A stretch of DNA of 10,597 nt from the NCBI GenBank assembly GCA_030426705.1, contig JAUHXW010000077.1, forward strand, positions 1 through 10,597, in the 5' to 3' direction. The position numbers were made by a program, and so were the translations under genes. How positions within the stretch are numbered: the stretch's first letter is position 1; each line of letters begins with the position of its first letter. The stretch comes from Gammaproteobacteria bacterium (GTDB lineage Bacteria > Pseudomonadota > Gammaproteobacteria > Xanthomonadales > Marinicellaceae). A model generated the notes under the pieces. It was not told the DNA's origin, made no database searches, and saw nothing but the letters and a program-made list of their open reading frames with translations. Below, one piece after another: positions 1 through 7,874 of this stretch.

Positions 1-138
1 CCTGGTAACGGTGTTAATCGAATCGTTGATGGTTTGTCGCTTCGCCTGCTGCTGTTGAAAATACAGTAAATACAGCGCCAGCAAGACCACGGCGCCAATA
101 AAACCATAGAACAAAATGGCCAGTTTTTTAGGGTTCAT
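1..138 (-). CDS. N-terminus of a single-pass membrane protein, partial
   Basis: Only the first 46 codons lie in the window; the gene runs off the left edge. The N-terminus (MNPKKLAILFYGFIGAVV...) has two lysines followed by a hydrophobic stretch at about residues 6-24 (LAILFYG to LYLLYF). A polar, glutamine- and lysine-rich segment (QQQQAKRQ) comes next. This is typical of an inner-membrane protein with one N-terminal helix, or an uncleaved signal anchor, and a soluble domain off-window. A second in-frame ATG two codons upstream (position 144) is an equally possible start; neither has a clear Shine-Dalgarno sequence. The gene is divergent from the protease, about 130 bp away. The family cannot be recognised from this fragment. 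Confidence 0.6.
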   Translation of the reverse strand, partial: MNPKKLAILFYGFIGAVVLLALYLLYFQQQQAKRQTINDSINTVTR

Positions 139-271
139 AAACATTAATGCTGTACATCGGGCGACATTCTAACATCTTTATTGAAATTTATACCTTTTGA
201 AAACGGCTGAAATCAAATTGCAGTCCTAAACCATCTCGGGTATTATGCTTGTTTTGACTGAAGCTATTCCC

Positions 272-1738
272 ATGAAAATATCCCTGTTGGCTTTGGCCAT
301 AGCTCCTTCTACTGCTTCTCAAGCACAATCAACTGATTGGCAAAGTAAAGCTTCTTCAGCTGTGTTGAATCAGCTTAAAAGCACTGGTGAGATTGAACTG
401 ATTCTCAAGCTAAACAGCCCCGAATTAAAAAAAATTACCGTGTCTGACCGCATTGAAAAAATCAGAAACACAGTCACACAGCTGAAAAATCATGCGGCGC
501 AGAGTCAAAAACCTTTGCTGGATTATTTGAATGACCATAACATCACATACCGGTCTTTTTGGGTCAGTAATCACATTTTGGTTAAGGCCAAAACTGCGGA
601 CATACCAGGAATTTTGCAGCGCAAAGAAGTCTCTCAGGCTTTTTCCAACAATCCCATGGGTTTGACCTTACCCGAAGTTCAGAAAAAAAATATCGAAGCT
701 ACATCAGCCATTGAATGGAATGTGAGCCAGGTCAATGCACCAGATGTCTGGGCTTTGGGTTTCCGTGGGCAAAACATCATCCTGGCTGGACAGGATACTG
801 GCTATCAATGGGATCATCCCGCCTTGATCAACAAATACCGTGGCTGGGATGGACAAAATGCTGACCATAATTACAACTGGCATGATGCCATCGACAATCC
901 AAATATCGACTGTGGCACAGCGCCTTGCGATGACAACAGCCATGGCTCACATACCATGGGTACCATGTTGGGTGATGACGGTGGGAGTAACCAGATAGGT
1001 GTCGCACCGGATGCCCAATGGATGGGGTGTCGCAACATGAATCAGGGCGATGGTACGCCAGATACCTATTTGGAATGTTTTCAGTGGTTTTTGGAACCCA
1101 CAGACTTGAATGACCAAAATCCTGATGTTGCTTATGCACCTCATATCATCAATAACTCGTGGGGGTGCCCATTCAGCGAAGGTTGTGTTGATGAAACAAT
1201 CGTATTGCGTGACGCCATTAACAATGTGGTTACTGCTGGCATCATGGTGGTGGTTTCAGCTGGGAATGGCGGCTCCGGGTGTAACAGCATCACCACCCCA
1301 CCAGCCATCTATGACAAAAGTTTTACCATTGGTTCTACGACATCAGCTGACATTATTTCAGGTTTCAGCAGTCGCGGTGCGGTGAATATTGATGGCATTG
1401 AAGTGATCAAACCCGATGTTTCTGCACCTGGCAGTTCAGTTCGCTCTGCCAATAACAATTCTGGCTACACCACCAAGAGTGGCACCAGCATGGCGGGACC
1501 CAATGTTGCTGCCGTTGCGGCTTTGGTAATGTCAGCCAATTCATCTTTGGAAGGCAAGCCTGAACTGGTGGGTAAAATTTTGACCAGAACAGCTCTACCA
1601 TTGACTTCGGCTCAGTCTTGTAATGGCGTGCCAGGTTCTGAAGTGCCCAACAATACTTTTGGCTGGGGTCGTGTTGATGCTTTAGAAGCAGTTACATTTG
1701 CACAAGACCTCATCTATTTTGATGATTTTTCTCGTTAA
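272..1738 (+). CDS. Secreted subtilisin-like (S8) serine protease, bacillopeptidase F-like
   Basis: Predicted exported serine endopeptidase. Residue numbers count from the upstream ATG at 245. I prefer the ATG at 272 (Met10) because it gives a normal signal peptide, MKISLLALAIAPSTASQAQ, whereas the longer start places a Glu before it. Residues about 30-140 look like an I9-type propeptide/chaperone domain, with the run YRSFWVSNHILVKA. The catalytic domain (about 160-490) carries the full triad: Asp184 in QDTGYQWDHPAL, His233 in SHGSHTMGT and Ser415 in SGTSMAGP. The oxyanion Asn341 is in SAGNGG. The segment KYRGWD...YNWHDA resembles bacillopeptidase F-like S8 enzymes. Eight cysteines (223, 228, 262, 278, 308, 314, 346, 459) suggest disulfides, consistent with an extracytoplasmic location. 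The protein ends soon after the catalytic domain, without PPC or other C-terminal repeats, in a short tail ...IYFDDFSR. The substrate is unknown; a nutritional role is plausible. Confidence 0.9.
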   Translation: MKISLLALAIAPSTASQAQSTDWQSKASSAVLNQLKSTGEIELILKLNSPELKKITVSDRIEKIRNTVTQLKNHAAQSQKPLLDYLNDHNITYRSFWVSNHILVKAKTADIPGILQRKEVSQAFSNNPMGLTLPEVQKKNIEATSAIEWNVSQVNAPDVWALGFRGQNIILAGQDTGYQWDHPALINKYRGWDGQNADHNYNWHDAIDNPNIDCGTAPCDDNSHGSHTMGTMLGDDGGSNQIGVAPDAQWMGCRNMNQGDGTPDTYLECFQWFLEPTDLNDQNPDVAYAPHIINNSWGCPFSEGCVDETIVLRDAINNVVTAGIMVVVSAGNGGSGCNSITTPPAIYDKSFTIGSTTSADIISGFSSRGAVNIDGIEVIKPDVSAPGSSVRSANNNSGYTTKSGTSMAGPNVAAVAALVMSANSSLEGKPELVGKILTRTALPLTSAQSCNGVPGSEVPNNTFGWGRVDALEAVTFAQDLIYFDDFSR

Positions 1739-1775
1739 TTTTACCACCGTACTTTGTTAAAAAAACCATTGCACA

Positions 1776-2237
1776 ATGAGCACTGAAAAAACCATCAAAA
1801 CCCTGCTGATTTTCAGTGTTCTGCCGTTAGTTTTTGCATTGTTTTTAGCCATTTATTTCAGCCTGAATTTAGAAAACATAGCATCCATCTCTTTTAAATT
1901 TTCACGGCTCAATTCTTACATCTATGCCCATTCATATGGTGCCATTCTTTTATCTACATGTTGTGGAATTGGTATAGGACAAGTGATTAATTCTTCTAAT
2001 GCAGGTTGGACAGTACTGTTATATTTTGTGTTGATGGTGGCCGTTTGGCTCAGCTTCAAATCTTTTGCCGATTGGCAAGGCATGTGCTTTTTAATTTTTT
2101 GTTGGTTGATTTATGCGACCATTTTCTTTCAGAGTAACAAACAAATCAAATCACCAAACTGGTTGGTGCAAACCTGTGTAAGACTACAAATCAGCGTCAT
2201 TTTACTGTTAAGCCTGATTACAGTGATTAATCGCTAA
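1776..2237 (+). CDS. Small multi-pass membrane protein, DUF3429-like
   Basis: A 153-residue hydrophobic protein with about five predicted transmembrane helices, at roughly residues 9-30, 50-70, 78-95, 101-118 and 134-151. The second helix (YAHSYGAILLSTCCGIGIGQ) has the YGA-I-LS-x-x-GI-x-x-G pattern of DUF3429 proteins. The last part (SPNWLVQTCVRLQISVILLLSL) fits the family's C-terminal W-x-x-x-x-x-R-L-x-x-x arrangement. The assignment is from memory of the family pattern, so it is moderately confident. No biochemical function is known to me. The gene starts 37 bp after the protease stop on the same strand, so cotranscription is possible; no obvious Shine-Dalgarno precedes the ATG. It ends only 3 bp from the stop of the convergent peroxidase gene, so there is no room for a separate terminator between them. 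Confidence 0.75.
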   Translation: MSTEKTIKTLLIFSVLPLVFALFLAIYFSLNLENIASISFKFSRLNSYIYAHSYGAILLSTCCGIGIGQVINSSNAGWTVLLYFVLMVAVWLSFKSFADWQGMCFLIFCWLIYATIFFQSNKQIKSPNWLVQTCVRLQISVILLLSLITVINR

Positions 2238-2240
2238 CCA

Positions 2241-3134
2241 TCATGACAACACCGCTTGCAAATCTTCTTGCGCAGGGGCAAACCAATAAGATCCGGTCAC
2301 CGCTGTTGAAAACTCAATCAAACGATCATGAATTCCATCCGGTATGCCTAACATGCTTTCAAGCTGAGAACTGAAGCGGCGCATTTCACAGGCAAAAGCC
2401 AAAAAATACAGGCCGTGTTCCTGTGCTGAACCAAAAGGATCACTGCGACGGTATATTTTCATCGCCTGTCCATCTATGGTTAAATCTGTGCGACTGACAT
2501 GAGAATCAGCAGGCATGTCTTCGCCACTGAGCTCAATACTGTCTACCTTGGTACGACCCACCACCTGTTCTTGTTCACTGAGTGGCAACTGATTGAATGC
2601 CGCTAAATCATGAATCCATTTTTGCGAAATCACATAACAGCCTCCGGCACCGACTTGTCCTTCAGGAATCACCGCTGCTAATTGCCTGTCATTGTCCTTG
2701 GGGTTGGCACTGCCATCAACAAAACCAATCAAATCCCTTTCATCATGGTATTTAAAGCCACGCAAATCCAACTTAAGCTGAGCCACATTTTGCATCGCTA
2801 CCTGTGCTTGCAATACCACATCAAAATTACCGTCATGATGGGTGCTGTGAATCCAGAAAAACACATCATGCTGGGTACCGGGCATGGTGAAATCACGAAC
2901 CCCTTTTAAGGTTTTGAAATCAACCAAATCGGCTGGTTGCCACGCTGGATTAAGTTTATTCCAGGCCACAGCACCAAACGACAACACCACATAGATACCT
3001 TCTGTCTGCAAAGCCAGCACCGCTTGTAGCGCAGCTTTGATGGCATCCAATGGTTGTGCTAAATCCAATTGGTACTCCAGATAATAATAACTGTTGGTGT
3101 TTTCGGCGAAAATGCCAGCTTGTGGTTGTGTCAT
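2241..3134 (-). CDS. yfeX: Dye-decolorizing (DyP-type) heme peroxidase, YfeX-like
   Basis: Heme b peroxidase of the DyP superfamily that reduces H2O2 while oxidising dyes, phenolics or porphyrinogens. The 297 residues closely match the length and layout of E. coli YfeX (about 299). Visible active-site elements are the GFVDG motif at 137-141 with distal Asp140, the proximal heme ligand His212 (SHVSRTDL), and a distal Arg at 229 in KIYRRSDPFG. The C-terminal half (EHGLYFLAFACEMRRF...QLESMLG, then VTGSYWFAPA) is the typical YfeX signature. There is no Tat or Sec signal, so the enzyme is probably cytoplasmic. No encapsulin gene is adjacent. A good GAGGAG Shine-Dalgarno lies at 3138-3143, only 3 nt before the ATG. 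The gene is monocistronic: convergent with the DUF3429 gene downstream and insulated upstream by the acrAB terminator. Roles in porphyrin/heme metabolism or peroxide defence are known only for relatives. Confidence 0.93.
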   Translation of the reverse strand: MTQPQAGIFAENTNSYYYLEYQLDLAQPLDAIKAALQAVLALQTEGIYVVLSFGAVAWNKLNPAWQPADLVDFKTLKGVRDFTMPGTQHDVFFWIHSTHHDGNFDVVLQAQVAMQNVAQLKLDLRGFKYHDERDLIGFVDGSANPKDNDRQLAAVIPEGQVGAGGCYVISQKWIHDLAAFNQLPLSEQEQVVGRTKVDSIELSGEDMPADSHVSRTDLTIDGQAMKIYRRSDPFGSAQEHGLYFLAFACEMRRFSSQLESMLGIPDGIHDRLIEFSTAVTGSYWFAPAQEDLQAVLS

Positions 3135-3202
3135 AAACTCCTCAAGTGTGACTGAATATAATTGTTTCGAACCTAACAGATGCAGGCTATTTTTTGCCTG
3201 AG

Positions 3203-3239
3203 TTTGTCAATACCGACAAATTGTTCTGCCAGTATTATA
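3203..3239 (-). promoter_or_regulatory. Putative yfeX promoter -10 and downstream palindrome
   Basis: On the minus strand a perfect TATAAT occurs at 3239-3234, about 100 nt upstream of the yfeX start. No good -35 lies at 17 bp; a TTGACC at 3266-3261 is 21 bp away, which is too long for a standard promoter. If the -10 is real, transcription would begin near 3227. A perfect palindrome, TTTGTC-aatacc-GACAAA, at 3203-3220 would then sit just inside the transcript, where a dimeric repressor could bind. The segment also holds a small hairpin at 3183-3200 (CAGGC / GCCTG). Both promoter and operator are inference. Confidence 0.35.
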
Positions 3240-3295
3240 GAAGATTTAACACACTGACTTGGTCAATAATGAAATTTTAATCGGACAATCAATTC

Positions 3296-3334
3296 AAAAA
3301 AAATGCCGGAAGAAATAACTTCTCCGGCATTTTT
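3296..3334 (-). terminator. Rho-independent terminator of the acrAB operon
   Basis: The hairpin arms are 3299-3314 and 3320-3334. Eleven paired bases (AAAAATGCCGG with CCGGCATTTTT) plus four more (AGAA with TTCT) flank one bulged A at 3310, and the loop is 5 nt. On the minus strand the stem is followed by eight consecutive Ts (3303-3296), as expected of an intrinsic terminator. It lies about 30 bp past the acrB stop. The plus strand also ends in a T run, so it may act weakly in both directions, but no rightward gene reads into it. Confidence 0.92.
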
Positions 3335-3363
3335 CAGTTCGGCATTTCAGCCTGGAGGAAATA

Positions 3364-6300
3364 CTAAGCAGATTGTCTTCTGAAAACCTTCTGAACAATC
3401 ACATAAAACATCGGCACAAACAAAATAGCGATGACTGTTGAAGCAATCATACCGCCCATGACTGCCCGACCAATGGCATTTTGACTGGCAGCACCAGCCC
3501 CATCAGAAATCGCCAACGGTGTGACACCCAAAATAAAGGCCAATGAAGTCATGATAATGGGTCTGAAACGTTGTTTGGCTGCAGTGGATACGGCTTCATA
3601 CAAGTCCATTCCCTGATCCTTGAGGTCTTTGGCAAACTCCACAATCAAAATGGCGTTTTTGGAAGCCAAACCTACGGTGGTCAATAAGGCCACCTGAAAA
3701 TACACATCATTGGCCGTTCCGAACCATCCAGCTGCAATCACTGCGCCCAAAATACCCAAAGGCACAGTTAAAATCACCGCAAATGGCACCGCCCAACTTT
3801 CATAAAGGGCTGCCAATGACAAAAATACAATCAATACCGATAAGGCATACAACGCAGGTGCCTGAGAACCACTTTGCTTTTCTTCATATGATAAGCCAGA
3901 CCATGCCAGCTCAATACCATCAGGTAATTGATTAACAATTTCCTGAATGGCATCCATGGCCTCACCGGTACTGACACCAGGAGCCGCACCACCTTGGATA
4001 TTCATTGAAGATTCACCATTGAAACGTTCCAGTTTTGGCGAACCATAAACCCATTGCGTAGTGGCGAATCGATCGAATGGAATCATTTCACCCTGATCGT
4101 TAGCTACATACCACAAAGACAAGTCCTCCGGATTCATGCGGTGCGGTGCGTCGGCTTGCATATAAACTTTCTTGATTCTGCCCTCATCCAAAAAGTCATT
4201 CACATAACTGGAACCCCAGGCGATTTGCAAAGTACTGTTGATGTCACTGAGTGATAAGCCCATGGCAGCAGCTTTTTGGTTGTCGATGTTGATTTTAAAT
4301 TGTGGCACATCATTCAATCCATTGGGACGGACACCCTGTAAATTAGGGTTCTGAGCAGCCATACCTAACAATTGATTTCGTGCATTCATCAATGCCTCAT
4401 GGCCCAAACCACCGCGGTCAACCAGTTGAAAATCAAACCCTGACGCATTACCCAACTCCTGAATCGGTGGTGGGTAAAAAGCAAAAGCCATGGCATCCTT
4501 GATTTGAGAAAAAGCACCATAGGCCTGACCGGCAATGGCAAATACACTTTGGTGCTCTTCGGTCCGCTCAGACCAATCATTCAAGCGTACAAAGCCCATG
4601 GCCGCATTTTGTGCCGCACCACTGAAACTGAATCCGACCACAGTAAACATATGTTCTACATTGTCACCCTGGACATCCAGCATATAGTCTTCAACCTGTT
4701 TTACTGATTCACGGGTACGCTCTGCAGTGGCACCAACAGGGGCATTTACCATCACAAACATTGACCCCTGATCTTCATCAGGCAGAAATGATTTAGGCAA
4801 TGAGGTAAACACATAACCAACCACGCCTAACAACAGCACGTACAAGGCCACGAAACGCAAAATTCTACGTGTCATGTAAGAAGCACTACGCTCATACTTG
4901 TCACGCAAGGCATTGAAATTGCGGTTGAACCAGCCAAAAAATCCTTTGCCGTTGTTAGCATCATGGTTATCATTTTGCTTCAAAAAAGTGGCACACAAAG
5001 AAGGAGACAACACCAAAGCAACCAAAACTGATAAGCCCATGGCTGACACGATGGTGATTGAAAATTGTCGATAAATTGAACCAGCTGATCCAGCGAAAAA
5101 TGCCATAGGCACGAATACCGCAGACAACACCACAGCAATACCAATCAAGGCTCCGGTTATCTGATCCATGGATTTTTTGGTGGCTTCTTTGGGTGGCAAA
5201 CCTTCTTCGCTCATGACCCGTTCTACATTTTCCACAACTACGATGGCATCATCCACCAAGAGCCCAATGGCCAGTACCATGGCAAACATGGTTAATACAT
5301 TCACAGAAAAGCCAAATACCGATAAAATGGCAAAAGTCCCCAACAGCACCACCGGCACTGCAATGGTGGGAATCAAGGTGGCGCGCAAATTTTGCAAAAA
5401 CAACAACATCACGAAAAACACCAGCACCACTGCTTCTATCAAGGTTTGGATCACCGAGTTGATTGACAGCTCAATATAAGGCGTGCTGTCAAAAGGATAA
5501 AGCACTTTGACATTATCAGGTAAAAACTTGGACAACTCGGCGACTTTTTCTTTCACTGCCGCAGCTGTATCCAATGCATTGGCGCCGGTAGCGAGCGAAA
5601 CCGCCATACCTGAAGCCGGCATCCGCTTGTAACGCGCAATGGTGGCATAAGATTCCGAGCCCAACTCCACACGAGCCACGTCACTGAGGCGTACTTGTCC
5701 ACCATCGGTGTTGACCCTTAAAATGATGTCTTTGAAGTCTTGAACCGTTTGCAAACGCGACTGTGCGGTAACGGTAGCATTGATTTGTTGCCCCGAAATC
5801 GCTGGCAAAGCACCCAATTGACCCGCTGAAATGTCGGTATTTTGCTCACGTATGGCACTTTGCACCTGTAGTGGCGTCATACCATAACTGAACAGTTTCG
5901 CCGGATCAAGCCAAATACGCATCGCATGTTGCGAACCAAATACACGAACACTGCCTATACCATTTACCCGCGAAATGGGATCACGAAACTTGGAAACCAA
6001 CATGTCTCCCAAATCACCTTGAGTCAGGGAGCCATCCTCTGTATAGAAACCCACCACCATCAGAAACGTATCATTGGACTTGGTAACAGTCACACCTTGG
6101 GCCTGTACTTCCTGCGGCAATAAACTGATGGCGCCTTGCACTTTATTCTGAGTTTGAACCTGTGCAATGTCCGGATCAACACCCGGTTCAAAAGTGATGG
6201 TAATGGTCATTGAACCATCCTGACTGCTGGCATTGTAATACCGCATTTGGTCAATACCGGTCAACCGTTGCTCAATGACTTGAGTCACCGCATTTTCAAC

Positions 6301-6468
6301 CGTCTCCGCTGATGCTCCGGGGTAGGAAGCGCTGATAGCAACAGTCGGTGGTGCTATTTTGGGGTATTGCTCAACCGGCAAGGAGCGGATGGCCAAAACA
6401 CCCGCCAACATAATAATGATTGCGATCACCCAGGCAAAAACCGGGCGATCAATAAAAAATCTAGCCAT
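3364..6468 (-). CDS. acrB: RND multidrug efflux transporter, AcrB/MexB type (HAE-1)
   Basis: Inner-membrane proton/drug antiporter that captures drugs from the periplasm or outer leaflet and passes them to a TolC-type channel. Its 1034 residues are near-identical in length to E. coli AcrB (1049) and MexB (1046). The N-terminus MARFFIDRPVFAWVIAIIIM is classic. Proton-relay residues are present: Asp406 and Asp407 in GLLVDDAIVVVENV, Lys937 in GLASKNAILIVEFAKD, and the RFRP motif at 967-970. The drug-pocket phenylalanines of AcrB (136, 178, 610, 615, 617, 628) have equivalents at 135, 177, 608, 613, 615 and 626. This supports a broad hydrophobic-drug pump rather than a metal (HME) exporter. The ATG lies 3 nt after the acrA stop, with a Shine-Dalgarno inside the acrA 3' end, so translation is probably coupled. 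The specific substrate range cannot be read from the sequence. Confidence 0.97.
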   Translation of the reverse strand: MARFFIDRPVFAWVIAIIIMLAGVLAIRSLPVEQYPKIAPPTVAISASYPGASAETVENAVTQVIEQRLTGIDQMRYYNASSQDGSMTITITFEPGVDPDIAQVQTQNKVQGAISLLPQEVQAQGVTVTKSNDTFLMVVGFYTEDGSLTQGDLGDMLVSKFRDPISRVNGIGSVRVFGSQHAMRIWLDPAKLFSYGMTPLQVQSAIREQNTDISAGQLGALPAISGQQINATVTAQSRLQTVQDFKDIILRVNTDGGQVRLSDVARVELGSESYATIARYKRMPASGMAVSLATGANALDTAAAVKEKVAELSKFLPDNVKVLYPFDSTPYIELSINSVIQTLIEAVVLVFFVMLLFLQNLRATLIPTIAVPVVLLGTFAILSVFGFSVNVLTMFAMVLAIGLLVDDAIVVVENVERVMSEEGLPPKEATKKSMDQITGALIGIAVVLSAVFVPMAFFAGSAGSIYRQFSITIVSAMGLSVLVALVLSPSLCATFLKQNDNHDANNGKGFFGWFNRNFNALRDKYERSASYMTRRILRFVALYVLLLGVVGYVFTSLPKSFLPDEDQGSMFVMVNAPVGATAERTRESVKQVEDYMLDVQGDNVEHMFTVVGFSFSGAAQNAAMGFVRLNDWSERTEEHQSVFAIAGQAYGAFSQIKDAMAFAFYPPPIQELGNASGFDFQLVDRGGLGHEALMNARNQLLGMAAQNPNLQGVRPNGLNDVPQFKINIDNQKAAAMGLSLSDINSTLQIAWGSSYVNDFLDEGRIKKVYMQADAPHRMNPEDLSLWYVANDQGEMIPFDRFATTQWVYGSPKLERFNGESSMNIQGGAAPGVSTGEAMDAIQEIVNQLPDGIELAWSGLSYEEKQSGSQAPALYALSVLIVFLSLAALYESWAVPFAVILTVPLGILGAVIAAGWFGTANDVYFQVALLTTVGLASKNAILIVEFAKDLKDQGMDLYEAVSTAAKQRFRPIIMTSLAFILGVTPLAISDGAGAASQNAIGRAVMGGMIASTVIAILFVPMFYVIVQKVFRRQSA

Positions 6469-6471
6469 TTG

Positions 6472-7623
6472 TTATGCTCCTTTATTACCTGCGGTGGTCG
6501 AAGGTACCCAAGGAGTCGCTTTGACCGCTGCACCAGGCGCCAATCTTTGATAGCCCTCAACAACAATTTCTTCGCCACCATTCAGGCCTTCAATAACAAC
6601 CCATTGGTTACCAACAGCGCGATTCACCTTAATAACCTTGGGTTGTACCTGACTGTTTTCACCCAAAACCCAAACACTTAATTCACCATCAGGTGTTCTG
6701 GTGGTAGCCCGTTGTGGCACCAACACACCATCACGTTCACCCAGGGTAATTTCAGCATTAACGAAAAGACCAGGTAACAGCAAACCGCTCGAATTATCCA
6801 TCAAAGCCCTCAAACCGACCGAACCTGTTGTTTCGTCCACATTAACATCTGAAAACTCAAGCACACCTGATGCTGGATGTTCAACATCTTGTCCAATCAA
6901 CTGTACATTGATGGCAGCACCGGTATTTAATTGTTGTTGAATCCAAGTGGCTTGTTGTCCTGAAACTTGCATATCCACATACATCGGATCCAATTGTGTA
7001 ATCACCGCCAAAGCCTGTGCCTGACTGGCTGTGACCAACGCACCGACGGTTAAATTTGATTTGCCGATGCGTCCACCAATCGGCGCATAGACTCGGGTGT
7101 AATCAACATTGATTTGCTGTAAAGCCACAGCGGCTTCAGCCACTGATATGTCTGCTTTTGCCTGATCCAACTGAGCCTCAACATCATCCAAATCCTGTTC
7201 ACTGACCGCTTTTTTGGCTTCTAAAGATTTGGTGCGGTTGTATCTGGCTTGGGTGGCTTTCAAATTGGCTTTGGCACTGAGTAAATTGGCCTGGGCACTT
7301 TTAAGGTTAGCCACATATTGTGAATCATCCAATTGGTATAACTGTTGACCCTTTTCAACCGAGGCACCTTCTTTGAACAAACGTTCCTTGATGATACCTG
7401 TTACCTGCGGCCTCACTTGTGACTGCAAATAAGCAGAAGTCCGACCAGGCAGCGTCATTTTTAATGTCACCGGTTCTTTAACCAGTTTCAATGTTGAAAC
7501 CTGTGTAGCAGGCCTGCCTGAAGGCATGGCGCCCTGAGGAGCCGCTTGCTTATTGGCAAATTGATAGTAAGCAAATGCTGCGGCCAATATAACAACTAAA
7601 ATAATGATGGCTTTCTTGTTCAT
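6472..7623 (-). CDS. acrA: RND efflux periplasmic adaptor (membrane fusion protein), AcrA/MexA type
   Basis: Periplasmic adaptor linking AcrB to an outer-membrane channel; 383 residues, slightly shorter than E. coli AcrA (397). The order is: N-terminal hydrophobic anchor (about 5-20), first lipoyl half (GRTSAYLQSQVRPQVTGII, about 60-100), alpha-helical hairpin rich in Ala, Gln and Lys (about 101-172), second lipoyl half (VYAPIGGRIGKSNLTVGALV, about 178-210), beta-barrel domain (LLPGLFVNAEI, about 282-292) and membrane-proximal domain to about 372. Unlike E. coli AcrA and MexA, there is no lipobox and no cysteine anywhere, so it should be held by an uncleaved helix rather than a lipid. The first gene of the acrAB operon, it has no clear Shine-Dalgarno before the ATG (sequence there is A/T-rich). 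Expression is probably controlled by the adjacent divergent acrR. Confidence 0.95.
   Translation of the reverse strand: MNKKAIIILVVILAAAFAYYQFANKQAAPQGAMPSGRPATQVSTLKLVKEPVTLKMTLPGRTSAYLQSQVRPQVTGIIKERLFKEGASVEKGQQLYQLDDSQYVANLKSAQANLLSAKANLKATQARYNRTKSLEAKKAVSEQDLDDVEAQLDQAKADISVAEAAVALQQINVDYTRVYAPIGGRIGKSNLTVGALVTASQAQALAVITQLDPMYVDMQVSGQQATWIQQQLNTGAAINVQLIGQDVEHPASGVLEFSDVNVDETTGSVGLRALMDNSSGLLLPGLFVNAEITLGERDGVLVPQRATTRTPDGELSVWVLGENSQVQPKVIKVNRAVGNQWVVIEGLNGGEEIVVEGYQRLAPGAAVKATPWVPSTTAGNKGA
6477..6483 (-). promoter_or_regulatory. acrB ribosome binding site inside acrA
   Basis: The minus strand reads AAAGGAG, 8 nt before the acrB ATG. It lies within the last sense codons of acrA and overlaps the AAA-GGA codons. 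Strong match and normal spacing fix the acrB start and indicate translational coupling. Confidence 0.85.
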
Positions 7624-7868
7624 AATATTTTTTTTGAAGTTAATTTAAAAGGGTTGTGGGTAAGTTCAATTATTTAAGTTTCTATTTTTACATTTCATTT
7701 CATTTCAGGAAAGTGCGAAAGTAAATGAAATCACTTAAACGTTTATGAATCATTAGACAAAAAGGTCAGATATTAATTAAACATTCTTTTGCATCAAGCC
7801 ATTCAACATAGAATAAAAGCTCAAAATAATGTCATCTAACAACCACATTACGCATCTTGATTCTTAAA
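7624..7868 (-). other. Long A/T-rich 5' leader of acrAB mRNA
   Basis: About 245 nt lie between the predicted acrA transcription start (near 7868) and the ATG. I see no convincing gene here. It contains a 9-bp perfect inverted repeat, ATTTCATTT (7697-7705) with AAATGAAAT (7723-7731), with a 17-nt loop. A second copy of the left arm overlaps it at 7692-7700, because CATTT is repeated three times. The loop contains the tandem GAAAGTGCGAAAGT. The stem is all A/T-rich, so its stability is doubtful. It could be a structured leader or simply non-conserved spacer. Confidence 0.4.
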
Positions 7869-7874
7869 GTTTGA

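Noticed and set aside
245..271. Upstream start of the protease adding nine residues
   Set aside because: The extension MLVLTEAIP puts an acidic residue before the signal peptide core and has no ribosome binding site; the ATG at 272 gives a standard signal peptide.
828..1601. Several overlapping frames on both strands inside the protease gene
   Set aside because: They are shadows of a gene with an intact catalytic triad and signal peptide, and their translations resemble no family.
3331..3363. A second CGGCATTT copy after the terminator stem (CGGCATTTTTCAG and CGGCATTTCAG)
   Set aside because: Only about 11 bases, directly adjacent, with no dyad partner of its own; probably chance duplication next to the terminator.
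5168..5479. 103-codon plus-strand frame inside acrB
   Set aside because: It is antisense to the conserved transmembrane and proton-relay region of AcrB; its Thr/Ser/Met-rich translation is what the reverse complement of such coding gives.
7763..7780. Similarity between AGGTCAGATATTAATTA here and AGGGTCAGATTTTAAATGA at about 10476
   Set aside because: The match is short, A/T-rich and gapped in quality; without a genome-wide search it is not enough to call a repeat family.
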